Shown here piece by piece: positions 30,214 through 37,929 of a stretch of 64,000 bases of DNA. The notes beneath the pieces were generated by a model that saw only the letters and a program-made list of their open reading frames with translations, was not told where the DNA came from and ran no database searches. The stretch covers positions 1 through 64,000 of the forward strand of contig JAFATA010000042.1 in assembly GCA_019244165.1 (NCBI GenBank). The letters run 5' to 3'. The DNA is from Pseudonocardiales bacterium. GTDB taxonomy: Bacteria; Actinomycetota; Actinomycetes; Mycobacteriales; Pseudonocardiaceae. Both the position numbers and the translations under genes were made by a program. The first letter of the stretch is position 1. Every line of letters begins with the position of its first letter.

Positions 30214-30936
30214 GTGACCGTTCATGTGGTGGGCGCCGGGCCCGGTGACCCGCAGCTGATCACCCGGCGGGGCGCCGCACTGCTGGCCCGCGCCAGGCAC
30301 GTCGTCTACGACCGCCCGTCGATGGCCGGCATCCTGGCGCTCGCCCCTACGGCGACCCGGCACTGCGTCGGTAAGCAGGGCGCCACCCCAGCCCCGCCCC
30401 AACACGAGATCAACGCGCTGCTGGTCGAGCTTGGCCGGACCGGGGAGTGCGTGGTGCGACTCAAGGCCGGCGACCCGTTCGTGGTGTCCCGCGGTAGCGA
30501 GGAGGCGCTAGCTCTGGCCCGCGCCGGGGTGGGTGTGGAGATAGTGCCCGGCGTGTCCGCTGCGCTGGCCGCGCCGGCCGCAGCCGGGATCCCGGTGATG
30601 GTCCGCCAGCTGTCCCGCACGCTCACCGTGATCGCCGGCAGCGACGACGTCGAGGAGGTGGACTGGGACGCCCTGGCCCGCCTGGGTGGCACCGTGGTGC
30701 TGCTCACCGGCCGGGCGGTGCTGCACCGGGTCCTCGCCGCGCTGCGTGCGGCCGGGATGCCGCCCGGCACCCCGGTCGCCGCGATCAGCGCCGCAAGCCG
30801 CCCGCAGCACCGCACCGTCCGCGGCACCCTCGCCGACCCGCCGCCCGCGCGGCTACCCGCACCGCTGACCATTGTGATCGGCGACGTAGCGGCCCTGGAC
30901 GTCACGGCAGGCGAGGTGAGCTGTGCACATCCCTGA
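30214..30936 (+). CDS. cobA: Second uroporphyrinogen-III C-methyltransferase (SUMT-like)
   Basis: About 240 residues of tetrapyrrole methylase. VHVVGAGPGDPQLITRRGAA, VRLKAGDPFVVSRGSEEALA, and EIVPGVSAALAAPAAAGIPV match SUMT, with SRGSEE replacing the usual GRGGEE and MVRQ replacing THRG. GTG 30214 has GGAGGCGG upstream. The changed residues suggest a divergent paralogue of the CysG methylase domain, perhaps with specialised use for corrins. Its end overlaps the cbiM remnant. Confidence 0.78.
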   Translation: MTVHVVGAGPGDPQLITRRGAALLARARHVVYDRPSMAGILALAPTATRHCVGKQGATPAPPQHEINALLVELGRTGECVVRLKAGDPFVVSRGSEEALALARAGVGVEIVPGVSAALAAPAAAGIPVMVRQLSRTLTVIAGSDDVEEVDWDALARLGGTVVLLTGRAVLHRVLAALRAAGMPPGTPVAAISAASRPQHRTVRGTLADPPPARLPAPLTIVIGDVAALDVTAGEVSCAHP

Positions 30937-31021
30937 CGGCTTCGTCTCCCCGGTGGTCGCGATCACCGGGGTGCGGGAGTTGCTCGCGCTGCGCGCTGAC
31001 CTGGTTCACGCAGCGTCATGA
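30923..31021 (+). pseudogene. 32-codon in-frame internally deleted cbiM remnant
   Basis: GTG 30923 starts VHIPDGFVSP, matching the N-terminus of cbiM (VHVPDGFVSP) at 24426. The frame then reads VVAITGVREL and ends LALRADLVHAAS-stop, matching the C-terminus of that CbiM (LVLRPDLVRVSHE). About 180 codons between them are missing and the frame is kept. It overlaps the SUMT stop by 14 bp and the cbiQ start by ATGA. So it is either a deletion scar kept for translational coupling or a small peptide with the CbiM metal-binding N-terminus. Confidence 0.7.
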
Positions 31022-31773
31022 GTGCGGCGCATCATCCCCTGCTCGTCCCGGCCGACACCCCGGTGCACCGGCTGGCGCCGCAGTGCAAGGTGGCCGCCAC
31101 TACGTTGTTTGTGCTCGTCGTCGCGGCCACTCCGGCCGGCGCGTACCGGCCCTACCTGTGGTATCTCCTGCTGCTCGCCGGCCTCGCCGCGTTGGCCCGG
31201 CTGCCGCCGCTGACCCTGGTACGCAGGCTGCTGGTGGAGGTCCCGTTTCTGCTGTTCGTGCTGGCGCTACCGGTTCTCGACGGGCCACCACGGTGGACAG
31301 TGCTGGGGGTCGCCCTGTCAGTACCCGGTCTGCACGCTGCGGCGACTATCGCGCTCAAAGCGACCTTCGGGCTGCTCACCACCGGGATCCTGGCCGCGAC
31401 CACGCCGCTGCCGGAGATCATTACGGGGCTGGAGCAGTTACGGGTGCCGCCGGTGTTCACCGCGGTCGCGGGGTTCATGGTGCGCTACACCGAGGTGCTG
31501 GCCGCCGAGCTGGCCAGAATGCGTATCGCCGCGCTGTGCCGGGGCGGCAACCCACGCTGGCTCTGGCAGCTCCGCGACGTGACGACCGGACTCGGCACCC
31601 TGCTGGTGCGCTCCTTCGAGCGTGGCGAGCGGGTGTACCTGGCGATGGCGTCCCGCGGGTACACCGGGGCGCTGCCGAGGGCGCTGAGCGGTGCCGCGGC
31701 GTCCTGGGTCGCGTGGGCTGGCGCGCTGGCCGTGCCGGCGCTGGCCGCGATCGGGACGGTACTGGCGTCATGA
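31018..31773 (+). CDS. cbiQ: Energy-coupling factor transporter transmembrane protein CbiQ
   Basis: A 251-residue membrane protein with about five to six hydrophobic segments (TTLFVLVVAATPAG, LLLLAGLAALARL, LLFVLALPVL and others). The coupling-helix motif is present: LARMRIAALCRGG, and RSFERGERVYLAMASRGY near residues 190-215. It couples the ATPase to CbiM. ATG 31018 overlaps the cbiM remnant and its stop overlaps the CbiX-CbiO fusion start (ATGA), so all are probably translated together. Confidence 0.93.
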   Translation: MSAAHHPLLVPADTPVHRLAPQCKVAATTLFVLVVAATPAGAYRPYLWYLLLLAGLAALARLPPLTLVRRLLVEVPFLLFVLALPVLDGPPRWTVLGVALSVPGLHAAATIALKATFGLLTTGILAATTPLPEIITGLEQLRVPPVFTAVAGFMVRYTEVLAAELARMRIAALCRGGNPRWLWQLRDVTTGLGTLLVRSFERGERVYLAMASRGYTGALPRALSGAAASWVAWAGALAVPALAAIGTVLAS

Positions 31774-33449
31774 CAACCGGGATGCTGGTGATCGGGCACG
31801 GCAGCCGGGACGCCGAAGGGGTGGCGGAGTTCTGGGCACTGGCCAGGGCAATCCGCGCCACCGCGGGTGAGTTGCTGACCGGGTTCGGCTTTATCGAGCT
31901 GGCTTCACCCACCGTCGATGAAGCCATCGACGAGCTGGTCGCCCGCGGCGCCACCGAGATCGTCAGCGTGCCGCTGGTGCTGCTGGGCGCCGGGCATCTG
32001 AAGAACGACGGTCCCGCCGCGCTGGCCCGGGCCCGGGCCCGGCACCCCAAGGTGCACTTCCGGTTGGCTCGCGACCTGGGCATCGAGCCGCACGTCCTGG
32101 AGGTCGCCGCAGATCGGATCCGAGATGCGGCCGGTGACGCCGACCCGGAGAAGCTGGGGGTGGCGCTGATCGGGCGAGGGTGCAGCGACCCCGACGCCTG
32201 CGCGGACTTGTGGAAGGTCAGCCGGCTGCTCGCCGATGGGCGCGGGCTGGGCATCATCGAGGCCGGTTTCGTCTCCATCGCCACCCCCTCGGTCTCCGGG
32301 ACATTAGAGCGGCTGCGGCTGCTGGGTGCCGCGACCCTGGTGGTCGCCCCCTTCTTTCTGTTCCCCGGGGTGCTGCTGAACCGGATCTACGCCGAGGCGG
32401 CGAGCTGGGCGCAGCAGCACCCCAGCCTCGAGGTCCGTCGCGCGGGACCGCTGGGTCCCGACGCACGGCTGACCCGGCTGATCCTGGAACGCTACCGGGA
32501 GGCGCGAGCCGGCGACGTGCGGATGAACTGCGACCTGTGCGTCTACCGGGTCCAGTTGCCGGGTTACGAGTCCAAGGTGGGCCTGCCGATCTCGCTGACC
32601 CCGCACGGCGACGGTCCAGCCGGTGGTTCGCGGCGGGCCCGCCGGGCCGCCCCCGCCCCGGGGGCGGCACCACAGACCCGCCGCGGGCGCTTTACCAGCT
32701 CCAGGCCCGCCAGCGGTGTCGCCGCGATCGAGGTGCGGGATCTGGACTTCGCCTACCCGGACGGTCGCCAGGCGCTGTCTGGGATCTCGATGCGCATCGA
32801 AGCCGGTGAACGCCTCGCCCTGCTCGGCCCGAACGGCGCCGGCAAGACCTCCCTGGTGCTGCAGCTCAATGGAGTGCTCACACCCTCAGCTGGATCGGTG
32901 TTCATCGGCGGTGTGCAGGTCGGGCGGCACACGCTGAGCGAGGTCCGCAGGCGGGTGGGCGTGGTCTTCCAAGATCCCGATGATCAGTTGTTCACGCCGA
33001 CCGTGGGGCGCGACGTGGCATTCGGGCCGGCCCATTTGGGACTGTCCGGCGCTGCCCTGCACGCCCGGGTTACCGAGGCGCTGGACTACGTCGGCTTGTC
33101 GGATGCCGCCGAGCGCCCACCCCACCGGTTATCCCTGGGCGAGCGGCGGCGCGCCGCTGTGGCCACGGTGCTGGCCATGCATCCCGACGTGCTGGTACTC
33201 GACGAGCCGACCGCCAACCTCGACCCGGCGGCCCGGCGAGAGTTCGCGGACCTGATCAAGCGACTCGGGTTGACGACGCTGCTGGTCACTCACGATCTGC
33301 CCTACGCGCTGGAGCTGTGTCCCCGCGCGCTGGTGATCGACCACGGGCAGATCGTCGCTGACGGGCCCACTCGAGAGGTGCTCGCCGACCCCGGCTTCAT
33401 GAGCGCGCACCGGCTCGAGCTCCCCGTGGGCTTCACCCCGCTGCCCTGA
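31770..33449 (+). CDS. Fusion of sirohydrochlorin chelatase (CbiX) and cobalt-transporter ATPase (CbiO)
   Basis: A 559-residue protein in one uninterrupted frame. Residues 1-270 are a long CbiX: His10 (VIGHGSRD) and His76 (GAGHLKND) are the metal-inserting pair, a second half-domain has GRGCSDPDA, and MNCDLCVYR (252-260) is the C-terminal Cys motif. An Arg/Pro-rich linker (about 285-315) leads to a full ABC ATPase: Walker A GPNGAGKT (353-360), Q-loop QDPDDQLF (401-408), signature LSLGERRR (454-461), Walker B VLVLDEP (474-480). It could deliver Co2+ from import straight to sirohydrochlorin. No internal ribosome site is obvious. Confidence 0.88.
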   Translation: MTTGMLVIGHGSRDAEGVAEFWALARAIRATAGELLTGFGFIELASPTVDEAIDELVARGATEIVSVPLVLLGAGHLKNDGPAALARARARHPKVHFRLARDLGIEPHVLEVAADRIRDAAGDADPEKLGVALIGRGCSDPDACADLWKVSRLLADGRGLGIIEAGFVSIATPSVSGTLERLRLLGAATLVVAPFFLFPGVLLNRIYAEAASWAQQHPSLEVRRAGPLGPDARLTRLILERYREARAGDVRMNCDLCVYRVQLPGYESKVGLPISLTPHGDGPAGGSRRARRAAPAPGAAPQTRRGRFTSSRPASGVAAIEVRDLDFAYPDGRQALSGISMRIEAGERLALLGPNGAGKTSLVLQLNGVLTPSAGSVFIGGVQVGRHTLSEVRRRVGVVFQDPDDQLFTPTVGRDVAFGPAHLGLSGAALHARVTEALDYVGLSDAAERPPHRLSLGERRRAAVATVLAMHPDVLVLDEPTANLDPAARREFADLIKRLGLTTLLVTHDLPYALELCPRALVIDHGQIVADGPTREVLADPGFMSAHRLELPVGFTPLP

Positions 33450-33966
33450 CCGCCAGATCCCGACCCTCCTGGGTACGTTCCCGGATCACCTGTTTCAAGA
33501 CCGGTTGGCCCTGGACCGGTTGGAGCCGCCCACCGCGCCCCGCCGGACCCCCCGTCAAGGCCACCCCGTGCCGCGCCACGAACTCCGCCGTGCGCACCAC
33601 CGCAAACTCCGCCCATCCCGAGGCCACCACCCGCGACCCATCGTGGGCACTCACATCCCACCGGCTCACCCGGCCCCGCACGCTCACACACCGCGCCGAC
33701 AACGTCAGCACCGTCCCCTCCAACACCGGCGCCTGGTGCGACAACGACACCCCCATCCCGAAACTGTCCTCATCGTCACCCATCACCTGTCGCAACGCAT
33801 TCATCGCAGGCCACTCACACAACGCCACCAAAATCCCGGTCGCCAACACCGCAGGCTTGCGAGCAAACTCCGGCGCCTCCGGAAACAGCGTGTTCACCAA
33901 ATCACGCGGCTGCACCCGGTACTTCACACTCCGCGCCATCCCAGGAACAAGACCCGCGCTCACCAT
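33433..33966 (-). CDS. Thioesterase-like (hot-dog / FlK-type) protein
   Basis: About 177 residues. SVKYRVQPRDLVNTLFPEAP, then VLATGILVALCEWPAMNALR and LSHQAPVLEGTVLTLSARCV, follow the order of fluoroacetyl-CoA-thioesterase-like hot-dog domains (conserved E near CEWPAM, GxxxxxSHxAP strand). The substrate is unknown. ATG 33966 follows GGAGGG at 6-bp spacing and overlaps a small upstream ORF. The 3' end overlaps the end of the CbiX-CbiO gene by 17 bp, so the two are tightly convergent. The C-terminus is low in family similarity. Confidence 0.65.
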   Translation of the reverse strand: MVSAGLVPGMARSVKYRVQPRDLVNTLFPEAPEFARKPAVLATGILVALCEWPAMNALRQVMGDDEDSFGMGVSLSHQAPVLEGTVLTLSARCVSVRGRVSRWDVSAHDGSRVVASGWAEFAVVRTAEFVARHGVALTGGPAGRGGRLQPVQGQPVLKQVIRERTQEGRDLAVRAAG

Positions 33967-34064
33967 GTCGTGCCCTCCGGAGCGCAGCAGAGGCCCTCGT
34001 GACCCTCCGGCAGCTGGCAGTGCCATTCCCCGTCCTCGGCCAAACCGTTGATGTGACTCAGCAC
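33960..34064 (-). CDS. Possible 34-aa Cys/His peptide, coupled to the thioesterase gene
   Basis: GTG 34064 begins a frame ending WHCQLPEGHEGLCCAPEGTT then W-stop. The H-C-x-L-P-x-G-H-x-G motif is found in small actinomycete proteins and may bind metal. Its stop overlaps the thioesterase ATG, as in coupled genes. A longer in-frame version to 34190 runs through a tandem repeat and is unlikely. The evidence is motif and position only. Confidence 0.4.
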   Translation of the reverse strand: MLSHINGLAEDGEWHCQLPEGHEGLCCAPEGTTW

Positions 34065-34096
34065 ACTGAGGCAACGCTGCACACTGAGGCAACGCT
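34061..34096. repeat. 18-bp tandem duplication
   Basis: GCACACTGAGGCAACGCT occurs at 34061-34078 and exactly at 34079-34096. It lies at the 5' side of the small ORF upstream of the thioesterase gene, and could change its upstream spacing. It resembles the other short duplications in this window. Confidence 0.9.
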
Positions 34097-34294
34097 GAGT
34101 GCTCGCTAGGCGAGGATCTGAGGTCAATGTTGTTGATGTGGATCCTGTGAGTGGCACCGAGATGGGTGCCCTTCGGCTAAGTGTCAACATGGCGCCAAAG
34201 AGTAACGGCTCAATGGCGGACAGTCACAATCATTACTTCACTCGAACGGACCACAGTCGCGGCGCACCACGGCCTCCCTAACTCCCTCAGCACC

Positions 34295-34364
34295 CAGATG
34301 CACGTGCAGAAACACGTGCATCTGCACGCGGACGGCGAGGCGCTCAACGTCCGTGCAGATGCAC
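34295..34364. promoter_or_regulatory. Inverted repeat cluster upstream of ctaA
   Basis: CAGATGCACGTG (34295-34306) and CACGTGCATCTG (34313-34324) are perfect 12-bp inverted arms around a 6-base loop. GTGCATCTGCAC (34316-34327) and GTGCAGATGCAC (34353-34364) repeat the same core in opposite orientations. The region 34097-34492 contains no gene I can support. These sites could bind a repressor controlling ctaA or the thioesterase gene, or form a terminator. Confidence 0.5.
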
Positions 34365-34492
34365 CCGCTTGAGGGACATTTGAGGGCGGTTGAGGGCGGT
34401 TGAGGGGCAGTGACCGAGCTGTCACCTGAGCGCACCCACGACCCGCGCGACCCGGCCCCAGGCCGGTTCGGCGGCTGCCTACCATCGGCACT

Positions 34493-35485
34493 GTGCTTGC
34501 CGCACTCTCTGGACGCCGGGTACCGGCACGCCTGTCCCGAGCTACGGCGATCGCCGCAGTGATCACCCAGGCCGGCATCGCGGTGACCGGCTCGGTGGTG
34601 CGCGTCACCGGTTCGGGACTGGGTTGCCCGACCTGGCCGCAGTGCTTCCCGGGCAGTCTGGTGCCGCAGCCGAATCCCGAAGTGGCCGCACTGCACCAGT
34701 GGATCGAGTTCGGCAACCGTCTGCTCACCGGCCTGGTCGGCCTGGTCGGGCTGGCCTGCCTGGTGGTCGCGCTGCTCGTCCGACCCCGGCGCCGCCGGCT
34801 GGTCCTGCTGGCGGCGACCATGCCGGTCGGTGTCGTGGTGCAGGCCGTCCTGGGCGGTGTCACGGTCCTGACCGGGCTGACGTGGTGGGCCGTCGCCGTG
34901 CACTTCCTCGTCTCGATGGTGCTGGTGTGGCTGGCGGTGCTGCTGGTCGCGGCCTTCGGCGAAGGCGACGCCCCACCGCGCTGGCAGCTGCCTGGGCCGC
35001 TGCGCGGGTTGCTCTACACCGCTACCGCGGTCTTAGCGGCGCTACTGATCGCCGGGACGCTCGTCACCGCGGCGGGACCCCACGCCGGCAATGCCGCCAC
35101 CCCCCGGCTCGCGGCCGGTGTCCCGGCGCTGGTGCACCTGCACGCCGATCTGCTCGTCGGCTTCCTCGGGTTGCTCACCGGCCTGGGATTCGCGCTCCGC
35201 GCGGTGGGTGTGCCCGGCCGCGTCTGGCGGCGCTACCCGGTGCTGATCTGCGTGGTGCTCGCGCAGGGCACGTTAGGCATCGCGCAGTACCTCACGGGGG
35301 TGCCGGACGTCCTCGTGTCGCTGCACGTTCTGGGCGCCACCTCGGTGGTCGTGGCGATGGCCGCACTCTGGACGAGCTGCCGGGTCCGCGACGAGCTGCC
35401 CGCCCTCAGCGTCGGCGCTGCGCGCCCCCTAACCAGCGCGGGCGCGACCCGCTCTCGCACCGGCTTCGTGACCGGCGGCTCCTAG
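34493..35485 (+). CDS. ctaA: Heme A synthase (COX15/CtaA)
   Basis: A 330-residue membrane protein with about eight hydrophobic segments that oxidises heme O to heme A for cytochrome aa3. VTGSVVRVTGSGLGCPTWPQ, with the Cys pair CPTWPQC, and HQWIEFGNRLLTGLVG carry the first His; LVHLHADLLVGFLG and VSLHVLGATSVV carry others. GTG 34493 is chosen for the N-terminus. Neighbouring qor and ctaB agree with the common ctaA-qor-ctaB order. Confidence 0.9.
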   Translation: MLAALSGRRVPARLSRATAIAAVITQAGIAVTGSVVRVTGSGLGCPTWPQCFPGSLVPQPNPEVAALHQWIEFGNRLLTGLVGLVGLACLVVALLVRPRRRRLVLLAATMPVGVVVQAVLGGVTVLTGLTWWAVAVHFLVSMVLVWLAVLLVAAFGEGDAPPRWQLPGPLRGLLYTATAVLAALLIAGTLVTAAGPHAGNAATPRLAAGVPALVHLHADLLVGFLGLLTGLGFALRAVGVPGRVWRRYPVLICVVLAQGTLGIAQYLTGVPDVLVSLHVLGATSVVVAMAALWTSCRVRDELPALSVGAARPLTSAGATRSRTGFVTGGS

Positions 35486-35494
35486 ACTGCCACC

Positions 35495-36496
35495 ATGCGG
35501 GCAATCCAGATCACCGAGACCGGCGGCCCCGACGTCCTGCGGCTCACCGAGCTACCCGATCTAGAGCCTGGGCCCGGCCAGCTCCTCGTCGAGGTCGCTG
35601 CGGCCGGCGTCAACTACGTCGACACCTACCAGCGCAGCGGCGCCTACCCGATGGCGCTGCCGTTCGTTCCTGGTCTGGAGGGCGCCGGTACCGTCACCGT
35701 CCTCGGGCCCCCTGACAGTGCCGATGTTGGAGGGGCCGATGTTGAGGGGTTCACTGTCGGAGACCGGGTGGCGTGGGCGAGTTGCCTCGGCAGCTACGCC
35801 GAGCACGCTGTGGTGCCCGCCGGGCAGGCCGTGCCGGTGCCCCCGGGCATCGACATCCAGACCGCCGCCGGCTGCCTGCTGCAGGGCATGACCGCGCACT
35901 ACCTCACGGTATCCGTGCACGCCGTGCAGCCCGGCGAGAGTGTACTGGTGCATGCCGCGGCGGGCGGCATGGGCCTGCTGCTCACCCAGATGGCCACCGC
36001 CCGCGGCGGCCGGGTGATCGGGACCGTGTCCACCCCCGAGAAGGAACAGCTGGCCCGGCAGGCCGGAGCGGCGGAAGTGATCCGCTACACCGAGATCGAC
36101 GATCTGGCTGGCGAGGTCCGCCGGCTGACCGGCGGGGAGGGCGTGGCCGTCGTCTACGACGGGGTGGGCGCGTCCACCTTCGACGCCAGCCTGGGCTCAC
36201 TGCGCCCGCGCGGGATGCTCGCGCTCTACGGCGCGGCCAGCGGACCGGTGCCACCCGTAGATCCCCAGCGACTGAACACGGCCGGCTCGGTGTTTCTCAC
36301 CCGCCCGGTACTGGCGCACTACGTCGCCAGCCGCGAAGAACTCCTCTGGCGCGCAGGCCAGGTCTTCACCTCAATCCTGGACACCTCGCTGCGGATCACC
36401 CTGGGCGGCCGGTACCCGCTCACCGACGCCACGAGCGCCCATCAGGACCTCCAAAGCCGCCGCAGCACCGGAAAGCTGCTACTACTACCCCACTGA
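35495..36496 (+). CDS. qor: Quinone oxidoreductase (zinc-less MDR family)
   Basis: A 333-residue NADPH-dependent enzyme. GPDVLRLTELPDLEPGPGQL opens the family fold; NADPH-binding sits in HAAAGGMGLLLTQMATARGG. No zinc-binding Cys cluster is seen. A 12-residue insertion (DSADVGGADVEG), coded by an imperfect 15-bp repeat near 35720-35744, lengthens a loop before the VGDRVAW motif. It lies 10 bp after ctaA. Confidence 0.88.
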   Translation: MRAIQITETGGPDVLRLTELPDLEPGPGQLLVEVAAAGVNYVDTYQRSGAYPMALPFVPGLEGAGTVTVLGPPDSADVGGADVEGFTVGDRVAWASCLGSYAEHAVVPAGQAVPVPPGIDIQTAAGCLLQGMTAHYLTVSVHAVQPGESVLVHAAAGGMGLLLTQMATARGGRVIGTVSTPEKEQLARQAGAAEVIRYTEIDDLAGEVRRLTGGEGVAVVYDGVGASTFDASLGSLRPRGMLALYGAASGPVPPVDPQRLNTAGSVFLTRPVLAHYVASREELLWRAGQVFTSILDTSLRITLGGRYPLTDATSAHQDLQSRRSTGKLLLLPH

Positions 36497-36537
36497 CCTG
36501 TGGGAGCCTCATCGTGCGAGAGCGAGGAGACCGCGCC

Positions 36538-37893
36538 TTGGCCGCAGTGAAGAAGGCGAATGATCAGCTCCGGGAGGCGCGGCAGCGCACCGCCTCCTCC
36601 ACTCACCCCCATGAGTGCCTGTCTCGCCAAGAACTCGCCAAACTGATCAACACCTGGATCTGGGACCACCACAACACCATCGCAGTGGCCACGGCAAATT
36701 ACGTGGGCCAGCTCGAACGAGGCACCATCCGCTGGCCCGGCAAACTATGTCGAGAAGCCCTCCGGGCGATCTTGGGTGCCCCCACCGACTCCGTGCTGGG
36801 ATTTCGCAACGCCCGGTCCCGCCGCACGGTGTTGAAGCGGGGTAGCACCCTCGCCCTCGCCGAACCCGTGGCAGCACTGCTGGAAAACAGGGAGCCCACC
36901 CCGATCCCCGCGCGGATCGGCGCCACCGACATCGAGCAGACCCGCCGGGCCACCCAAGTGTTCCGGTCGTGGAGCCGCACCTACGGCGGCGGGGTAGTCT
37001 GGGATGCCGTCATGGGCCAACTGAGCTACTCGGCCGGGCTGCGGGGGGCGAGCTGCCCGGAGTCGCTACGCCCCGAGCTGTTCTCCGCGGTCGGCGATCT
37101 CGCCGATACCGCCGCCTACGTGGCCTTGGACGCCTGCGCCCCTCACGAGGCCAACCGGCTGTACCGCTTCGCGCTGGGCTGCGCCAAGCAGGCCCACGAC
37201 TGGCACCTGCGGGCCAAGGTCCTGTCGAGCATGGCGGCAGAGGCGGTCTTGACCGGGCATCCCGATGAGGGGCTCACGCTGGCCGAGCAGGCCCTGGTCC
37301 GCGCCGATGACCGGCTCACCGCGACCGAGCGTGCAATGCTGCACGGCGACCGGGCTTTCGCTCTGGCCAGGATGCGCCGGGTGCAGGAGGCCCTGAGAGC
37401 GATCGGCACCGCTGATGAGCACTTCGCGCACTCCACCCCGGAGCACGACCCGTTCCTGGCCTTCTACGACGACGCGGGCCACGCCCGATTCATCGGGCAG
37501 CCCCTGTTTGATCTCGCGATGATCGATCACCACCCCGAGCAGGCCACCACCCGACTCACCGCAGCCGCCGCCGGGCACGCCGCCAGCAACGTCCGCGCCC
37601 GGACGATCTGCCTGACCAAACTGGCCAGCCTCACCATGGTCACCGGTGACCCGCTGCAAGCCGTCGCCCTCGGACACCAAGCCCTGGATGCCGCCGACGG
37701 CATCCGCTCTCACCGCGCCGCCGACAACCTGCGCGAACTGTACCGCTATGCCGCCAAGCACCGGAACCTCGAGGAGGTCGCGCACCTGCGGCACCGGATC
37801 GCCATGCTGCTGATCCACACCGACAGCCCGTACTCACCCCCCAATGCGCCCGTAACATTCGCAGTCCCCGCCGCAAAATCCCCCAAACCCTGA
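36538..37893 (+). CDS. HTH regulator with TPR-like repeats
   Basis: About 451 residues. Residues about 20-80 (CLSRQELAKLINTWIWDHHN then TANYVGQLERGTIRWPG) give an HTH with recognition segment YVGQLERG. The rest is all helical with Ala-rich repeats (AEAVLTGHPDEGLTLAEQAL) consistent with TPRs. Similar actinomycete regulators link to signalling or stress genes. TTG 36538 has GAGGAGA upstream; GTG 36514 in the same frame is possible. It precedes the DUF6398-like gene by 36 bp, in the gap between qor and ctaB, so it is an accessory insertion. Confidence 0.75.
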   Translation: MAAVKKANDQLREARQRTASSTHPHECLSRQELAKLINTWIWDHHNTIAVATANYVGQLERGTIRWPGKLCREALRAILGAPTDSVLGFRNARSRRTVLKRGSTLALAEPVAALLENREPTPIPARIGATDIEQTRRATQVFRSWSRTYGGGVVWDAVMGQLSYSAGLRGASCPESLRPELFSAVGDLADTAAYVALDACAPHEANRLYRFALGCAKQAHDWHLRAKVLSSMAAEAVLTGHPDEGLTLAEQALVRADDRLTATERAMLHGDRAFALARMRRVQEALRAIGTADEHFAHSTPEHDPFLAFYDDAGHARFIGQPLFDLAMIDHHPEQATTRLTAAAAGHAASNVRARTICLTKLASLTMVTGDPLQAVALGHQALDAADGIRSHRAADNLRELYRYAAKHRNLEEVAHLRHRIAMLLIHTDSPYSPPNAPVTFAVPAAKSPKP

Positions 37894-37929
37894 TCGCCGA
37901 CGACGCCGCCAAGGGCTAATCTTCCCGGC

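Noticed and set aside
31083-31769. Upstream extension of the CbiX-CbiO frame over cbiQ
   Set aside because: The extension has no CbiX content and lies within cbiQ, whereas ATG 31770 overlaps the cbiQ stop as ATGA.
35773-36537. Upstream extension of the HTH/TPR frame into qor
   Set aside because: The extension is out-of-frame qor. TTG 36538 has a proper Shine-Dalgarno.
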